Of a DNA stretch of 64,000 nucleotides, positions 59,701 to 64,000 are shown piece after piece; position 1 is the first letter of the stretch; the number at the start of each line of letters is the position of its first letter. The stretch is taken from the NCBI GenBank assembly GCA_026391735.1, contig JAPLDL010000022.1, forward strand, positions 124,001 through 188,000, written 5' to 3'. The position numbers and the translations under genes are program-made. Under the pieces are notes generated by a model. It did not search any database. It was given only the letters and a program-made list of their open reading frames with translations, and was not told the origin of the DNA. Source of the stretch: Bacteroidota bacterium. GTDB taxonomy: Bacteria; Bacteroidota; Bacteroidia; Bacteroidales; FEN-979.

Positions 59701-62700
59701 CCATTCAGGCAGCCTCCCTGGTGTGACCGGTGCGCCAATGGCCTCCATAGCTTTCTCAAGCTGCGGCACATCAACTTCGCCCAGTTGTTTCACCTGGTTG
59801 TAAACCGGTGGAAATTCATCAAGCAGTATATTATACGCATCCATTTGTGTGGATGTAGGATCTCCTGTACTTCCGAAGCTGATCCAGCTTAACTTTCCAA
59901 GCCTCTGGTTCAGAGTCACAGGTGCAGGCGGGTTTTCTTCTTCGCTTGGCCTGATGCTCTGGCGGTTGAACTTCTGGTTCAGTATCACATCAAGCTGCGA
60001 CTGTATATCCCTGGCTTTTTTGACCAGTGTGGCCGGCACTCCCGGTATGCTGTTCATGGCCTGAAGCATGCTGATAACCCTCTTGTTCAGGTTCTCGGTA
60101 TAATCTTCGGTCCCCTGCATCACCCTTGTAAGGTCAGATACCTTTTTATGGAATTCCACAACAGCTTGCCTGTTTGTGGCTGGTATGCTTACGTTCTCAA
60201 TGGGTTTGGTGATGAAATCCACAGGTCCTGCCAGCAGTTTGGTCTCGCCTCCTGCGGTCAGGCTAATGTTCACAGTGTATTTGCCGGGCATAGCCAGAAC
60301 CCCGCTGCCGTTATCCGACATGGGATCGAATTTATCGGCATTCACTGCCCTGACACTCTGATACCTCAGATCCCAGTTCACACGGTTGATCCCTTTTGAT
60401 GGGGCTTTATGAATGATCCTTACGGGATTGCCTTTTTCATCAGTAATGGTGAAGGTGAGGAAGGGGTCAATCTCCTGTCTCTCTGCTCTCATTGCAGAAT
60501 CGCTTGGCTGGGGTATGGGCTCGCCTTTTTTAAAGAGTTCTTTTTCTTTTTCCTGGCGGATATCCTTTTTCGTCTTCGGTACATCCTTTATAAAATAAGT
60601 GATCGTCGCACCGAAATCAGGGTTCTTCGCAGCATAAACTGTTGAGCCCTGTCCGTATTTTGAATCGGTCTGGAGATACATGAGGGCGTCTTTCACCGGG
60701 AAAATATATGCATCCTTGTCGAGGTTCTCTTTCTTTATAAGCCTCAGCGGACTGTAATCGTCTATGATATAAAATCCCCGTCCGAAAGTGGCAACCACCA
60801 GGTCATTCTCCCTTTTCTGTATGGCCATGTCGCGGATCTGCACATCGGGTATGCCCGATTTCAGGCGGATCCAGTTCTTCCCATCGTCAATAGTGAAATA
60901 CACTCCGAATTCAGTCCCTGCGAAAATAAGTTCAGGGTTTACGAAATCCTGCTGTATGCTGTGAACGGTCCCGTTCTCGGGAAGGTTCCCCGCGATGGAA
61001 ACCCAGGTTTTGCCTTTATCGGAACTTTTCAGAATATAAGGTTTGAAGTCGTCCCTCAGTATATTGTCAAACGAGGCAAACACCACATTTTCATCAAAAC
61101 GCGAAGCCATGATGTCGCTTACGTAAGTATTTTCAGGAACCCCCGGGAACTTGTCAATCTTCGTCCAGCTTTCTCCTGCATCCTGTGTCACCTGGATCAG
61201 CCCGTCGTCGGTGCCTGCATATAAAAGGTCTTCCTTTACCGGTGATTCATCCAGGGAGATAATGGTCCCGTATAATGAGGTCGATATGTCTTTCTGAACG
61301 GCATCTATGCTCCAGTATTTGCCCATCACAGGCCAGGTGTTGCGATCGATCTTTGCTGTAAGGTCCTCGCTGATCACTTTCCAGGTCTGTCCACGGTCAT
61401 CAGAACGGAAGACTTTGTTGGCGGCTGTATAAAGCCTCATATGAGAATGCGGGCTGATGATCAGGGGCGTGTTCCAGTTCCATTTGTAAGAATCTTCTCC
61501 CTTGCGGGGTTCGGGCCGGATGTCAACTCCTTCTTCGCTTTTTTTGTCGAAGCGCACCATGCCGCCATACTGGGATTCCGAATAAACGATATTCGGGTCA
61601 ACGGGATCGATTGCACACCAGAAGCCGTCCCCACCCTGGGTCACCACCCAGTCGTCGGTGAGGACACCGCTTGCTCTCAGGCTCCTCGAAGGGCCGCCGT
61701 AACTGTTATTGTCCTGTGTGCCCCCGAAGACATTGTAGAATGGATATGAATTATCTACCTGTACGCGGTAGAACTGGGTTACCGGGAGGTTTGATTTGAA
61801 GATATACTCCTTGCCTCCGTCGAATGTTTCATAAACACCGCCGTCACCGCCTATGAAAAAATGCCTGTTATCGTCAGGATCTATCCACATGGCGTGGTCA
61901 TCGACATGGCGTTTGTTATTGCCTACCGGTTTCCAGGTTTTTCCGCCATCCTCTGTATATTGTGAAACGGTTTCAACTGAATAGACCTTGTCAAGGACTT
62001 TAGGATCGGGGAAGATGACATTATAGTATTGCCCCTGGGCTGAATGGTTGCTCATTTTCTGCCATGAAGCCCCGCGATCGGCGCTGCGGTAGAAACCCGA
62101 AGCATCGGGAGTGGATTCGATGATGGCATAAATGATATCAGGGTTGATGGGGGAGATGGCAAGGCCTGTGCCGCCCATATCGCCCGACGGCAGTCCGCCG
62201 CTCATCTTGTCCCAGGTTTCGCCAGCGTTCACCGATTTGTACAATGCGGTTTCGGGACCCCCGCCTATCTTGGTGAACACATGCCTGCGCCTTTGTTCCG
62301 ACGAAGCATACATCACATCAGGGTTTCTTGGATCCATAATGATGTTGTTCACCCCCGTGTTTTCGCTTATCTCAAGGACTTTCTTCCAGGTCTTGCCGCC
62401 ATCGGTGGTCTTGTACATACCACGGTCGCCCCCCGGCCCCCAAACCGAACCTTCGGCAGCCACGAATACCACGTCGGAATTCCTGGGGTCAATGGCGATC
62501 TTGCCGATCTGTCTTGAATCCTTCAAACCCATTAATTTCCAACTTTTACCTCCGTCGAGGCTTTTATAAACCCCGTTGCCGTAACCCAGCGAACGCTGGT
62601 GGTTGTGTTCGCCGGTACCAAGCCAGAGAACATTGGTGTTGTTGGGATCATAGATTATACAACCCATGGAATATGCGCCGTTATTATCAAAAACCGATTC

Positions 62701-63036
62701 AAAGGTAGTGCCGTTGTTCACCGTTTTCCACAAATGGCCTGATGCCACTGCAACAAACCATTCGCTGTGGTTCTTGGGGTTGATGGCAAAATCGGCTATG
62801 CGCCCCGAAGTGAATGCCGGCCCTATACTCCTCCATTTCAAACCCGACACAAGGCCGGAATTGTACACGGTGTCTTCCTTCTTTTTGTCCTTGTCGGCTG
62901 TCTTGTCTTTGCTTTTTTCCTTAACCGGTTTGGCGGATTTCTTTTCCGGTTTTAACTCCTGCGCAGGGGCTGAACTTAATAAGTACAGCACGATCAGAAC
63001 TGCGATCAGACTACTGATTAATGATTTTTTTCTCAT
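59692..63036 (-). CDS. Secreted VPS10/BNR-repeat protein
   Basis: The 1114-residue protein has a signal peptide (RKKSLISSLIAVLIVLYLLSSAPAQ), then a Lys-rich segment (EKSKDKTADKDKKKE) and a large beta-propeller region built from repeats of the pattern S-x-D-x-G-x-T-W (SLDGGKSWKLMGL, TTDGGKTWKKVLE, SADRGASWQKM, SSDKGKTWVSIAG), as in sortilin/VPS10 and BNR proteins. Residues after about 780 (PVKDALMYLQ, TFTITDEKGNPVRIIHKAP) form a mixed C-terminal part. Proteins of this class are secreted and bind or modify glycans or peptides; no catalytic site was recognised. Confidence 0.87.
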   Translation of the reverse strand: MRKKSLISSLIAVLIVLYLLSSAPAQELKPEKKSAKPVKEKSKDKTADKDKKKEDTVYNSGLVSGLKWRSIGPAFTSGRIADFAINPKNHSEWFVAVASGHLWKTVNNGTTFESVFDNNGAYSMGCIIYDPNNTNVLWLGTGEHNHQRSLGYGNGVYKSLDGGKSWKLMGLKDSRQIGKIAIDPRNSDVVFVAAEGSVWGPGGDRGMYKTTDGGKTWKKVLEISENTGVNNIIMDPRNPDVMYASSEQRRRHVFTKIGGGPETALYKSVNAGETWDKMSGGLPSGDMGGTGLAISPINPDIIYAIIESTPDASGFYRSADRGASWQKMSNHSAQGQYYNVIFPDPKVLDKVYSVETVSQYTEDGGKTWKPVGNNKRHVDDHAMWIDPDDNRHFFIGGDGGVYETFDGGKEYIFKSNLPVTQFYRVQVDNSYPFYNVFGGTQDNNSYGGPSRSLRASGVLTDDWVVTQGGDGFWCAIDPVDPNIVYSESQYGGMVRFDKKSEEGVDIRPEPRKGEDSYKWNWNTPLIISPHSHMRLYTAANKVFRSDDRGQTWKVISEDLTAKIDRNTWPVMGKYWSIDAVQKDISTSLYGTIISLDESPVKEDLLYAGTDDGLIQVTQDAGESWTKIDKFPGVPENTYVSDIMASRFDENVVFASFDNILRDDFKPYILKSSDKGKTWVSIAGNLPENGTVHSIQQDFVNPELIFAGTEFGVYFTIDDGKNWIRLKSGIPDVQIRDMAIQKRENDLVVATFGRGFYIIDDYSPLRLIKKENLDKDAYIFPVKDALMYLQTDSKYGQGSTVYAAKNPDFGATITYFIKDVPKTKKDIRQEKEKELFKKGEPIPQPSDSAMRAERQEIDPFLTFTITDEKGNPVRIIHKAPSKGINRVNWDLRYQSVRAVNADKFDPMSDNGSGVLAMPGKYTVNISLTAGGETKLLAGPVDFITKPIENVSIPATNRQAVVEFHKKVSDLTRVMQGTEDYTENLNKRVISMLQAMNSIPGVPATLVKKARDIQSQLDVILNQKFNRQSIRPSEEENPPAPVTLNQRLGKLSWISFGSTGDPTSTQMDAYNILLDEFPPVYNQVKQLGEVDVPQLEKAMEAIGAPVTPGRLPEWKK

Positions 63037-63067
63037 AGCGTATGTATTAATTGTTTCTTCATCCCAT

Positions 63068-63163
63068 TATCCAGCTATCCAGTAATCCAGCTATCCAGCT
63101 ATCCAGTCATCCAGCTATCCAGCTTTCCAGTCATCCAGCTATCCAGTCATCCAGCTATCCAGC
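63068..63163. repeat. 8-bp tandem array between the BNR protein and mtnA
   Basis: Twelve octads in register (TATCCAGC, TATCCAGT, AATCCAGC, CATCCAGC, TTTCCAGT) from 63068 to 63163. Read on the minus strand they are the GGATAGCT/GGATAACT family of 1-29 and 9888-9959. The mtnA stop codon (63155-63157) lies in the array, and the last residues of mtnA (IAG) match the last residues of sufC, where the same array family ends the gene. Confidence 0.92.
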
Positions 63164-64000
63164 TATCTTAAAAATCTCTTCCCTCCTCGCGCGAATGATC
63201 CCACGCTCAGTTATTATCCCCGTAATCAACTCCGCGGGAGTCACATCAAACGCCGGGTTAAGCGCTCCGGATCCCGGTGAGGCAAGTCGGATCTTCCGTA
63301 TGATTCCTTCATCGTCAGGACCTTCGGCATAAAGCACCTCGTCCTGGCTGCGTTCTTCTATTGTTATGTCCTTACCACTGCTGCAATTGATATCTACTGT
63401 GGATAGCGGAGCGGCTATATAAAAAGGGATTCCAAGGGCTTTTGCGGCCAATGCTTTCTCAAAAGTGCCGATCTTGTTGGCGGTATCACCGTTCGCGGCT
63501 ATCCGGTCGGCGCCGGTGATCATAATATCAATTTTTCCCTGTGACATCAGCCAGGCCCCTGCGTTGTCTGGAATGATGGTATGGGGGATGCCCTGCTGCC
63601 CGAGTTCCCATGCGGTGAGCCTGGCGCCCTGGCTCCTTGGGCGGGTCTCATCCGCATACACAAAAACATGTTTGCCTTCGGCATATGCATGGTATACGGG
63701 TGAGAGAGCAGTGCCGTAATCCACAAAAGCGAGCCAGCCGGCATTGCAATGGGTCTCAATCCTGAACCCGTCTTTGATCAGGCTGTTCCCGTATTCCCCG
63801 ATCTTCCTGCAATCCTCAGCATCTTTATCAGCTATGGCAAGGGCTTCGGCAACAGCAGTATCCGCAGAGATCATACCTGCAGCAAAGACTTTCTCAACAG
63901 CATAAAACAGGTTCCTGGCAGTGGGGCGGGTAGACTCGATCGTGACTCGTGAACGGTGAATGGTGCCTGGTGCCTGGTTCCTGGTTCCTGGTTCCTGGTT
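63155..64000 (-). CDS. mtnA: S-methyl-5-thioribose-1-phosphate isomerase, partial at the window edge
   Basis: MtnA converts methylthioribose 1-phosphate to methylthioribulose 1-phosphate in methionine salvage. The frame is open to the right edge. It contains STRPTARNLFYAVEKVF, DGFRIETHCNAGWLAFVDYGTALS with the catalytic Cys, VYADETRPRSQGARLTAWEL, IMITGADRIAANGDTANKIGT and NPAFDVTPAELITGIITERG, all typical. Upstream of STRPTA the frame runs through a 7-bp repeat array instead of the family's variable region. The last residues and the stop codon are supplied by an octad array. The N-terminal part lies beyond the window. Confidence 0.9.
   Translation of the reverse strand, partial: NQEPGTRNQAPGTIHRSRVTIESTRPTARNLFYAVEKVFAAGMISADTAVAEALAIADKDAEDCRKIGEYGNSLIKDGFRIETHCNAGWLAFVDYGTALSPVYHAYAEGKHVFVYADETRPRSQGARLTAWELGQQGIPHTIIPDNAGAWLMSQGKIDIMITGADRIAANGDTANKIGTFEKALAAKALGIPFYIAAPLSTVDINCSSGKDITIEERSQDEVLYAEGPDDEGIIRKIRLASPGSGALNPAFDVTPAELITGIITERGIIRARREEIFKIAG
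63965..64000. repeat. 7-bp array inside the mtnA frame at the window edge
   Basis: Five heptads, GCCTGGT twice and TCCTGGT three times, run off the right edge. They lie in the open mtnA frame, upstream of the TIESTRPTARN segment. Read on the minus strand the units are ACCAGGA/ACCAGGC, encoding a Gln/Pro/Gly-rich stretch. Confidence 0.85.

Overview
The window is a chromosomal stretch of a Bacteroidota bacterium, probably a member of the Bacteroidia. The evidence is a gingipain-type C25 protease with a type IX secretion (T9SS) sorting domain, an ECF sigma / FecR / STN-domain TonB receptor / DUF4249 lipoprotein cassette, DUF6029 and Omp28-related envelope proteins, lipoproteins with short Bacteroidota-style signal peptides, and repeated TAnnTTTG promoter elements. 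I see no rRNA, tRNA, CRISPR array, phage gene or transposase. The gene content is mostly housekeeping and envelope functions.

Layout. 0.1-7.3 kb: gcvH, a VanZ-like protein, then on the minus strand uvrC with a DUF1648 membrane protein and a Rieske lipoprotein, an acyltransferase, thiL and an MFS transporter. 7.6-17.4 kb: the SUF iron-sulfur cluster genes sufB-C-D-S-E and a sufT-like gene, interrupted by a minus-strand L,D-transpeptidase and an M50-like membrane protease, then dxs, whose product starts the MEP pathway that ends in two Fe-S enzymes. 17.5-22.5 kb: small membrane protein, SDR protein, amino acid permease, TSUP exporter, isoaspartyl peptidase. 22.5-28.7 kb: the cell-surface signalling cassette. 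28.8-34.1 kb: dCMP deaminase, nucleotide kinase, manA, and three envelope proteins. 34.2-46.6 kb: C25 protease, LolC/E-type permease, methyltransferase, rbfA, amt, a two-component system and an MsbA-type exporter. 46.6-59.6 kb: a mini PBP4, a three-subunit biotin-dependent acyl-CoA carboxylase, an M20 amidohydrolase, a TPR protein, rsmA, a GT-C/TPR membrane protein, a flippase and an outer membrane barrel. 59.7-64 kb: a large VPS10/BNR-type secreted protein and a partial mtnA.

The most unusual signal is not a gene. At least fifteen places carry imperfect tandem arrays with a unit of exactly 7 (sometimes 8) bases. Several sequence families share one architecture: units in one orientation, a short spacer, then units in the opposite orientation, so the array can fold into a hairpin with arms of up to 30 bp. 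The arrays fill whole gaps between genes, supply the stop codons of at least eight genes and the start codons of two, and in three places sit inside reading frames: the signal peptide of the TonB receptor, a loop of the amino acid permease, and the middle of mtnA. Because 7 is not a multiple of 3, a change in unit number would shift those frames. A second, separate dispersed element of about 125 bp is present as an inverted pair on both sides of the M20 amidohydrolase gene; one copy carries a 27-bp tandem array that is translated into the N-terminus of the TPR protein.
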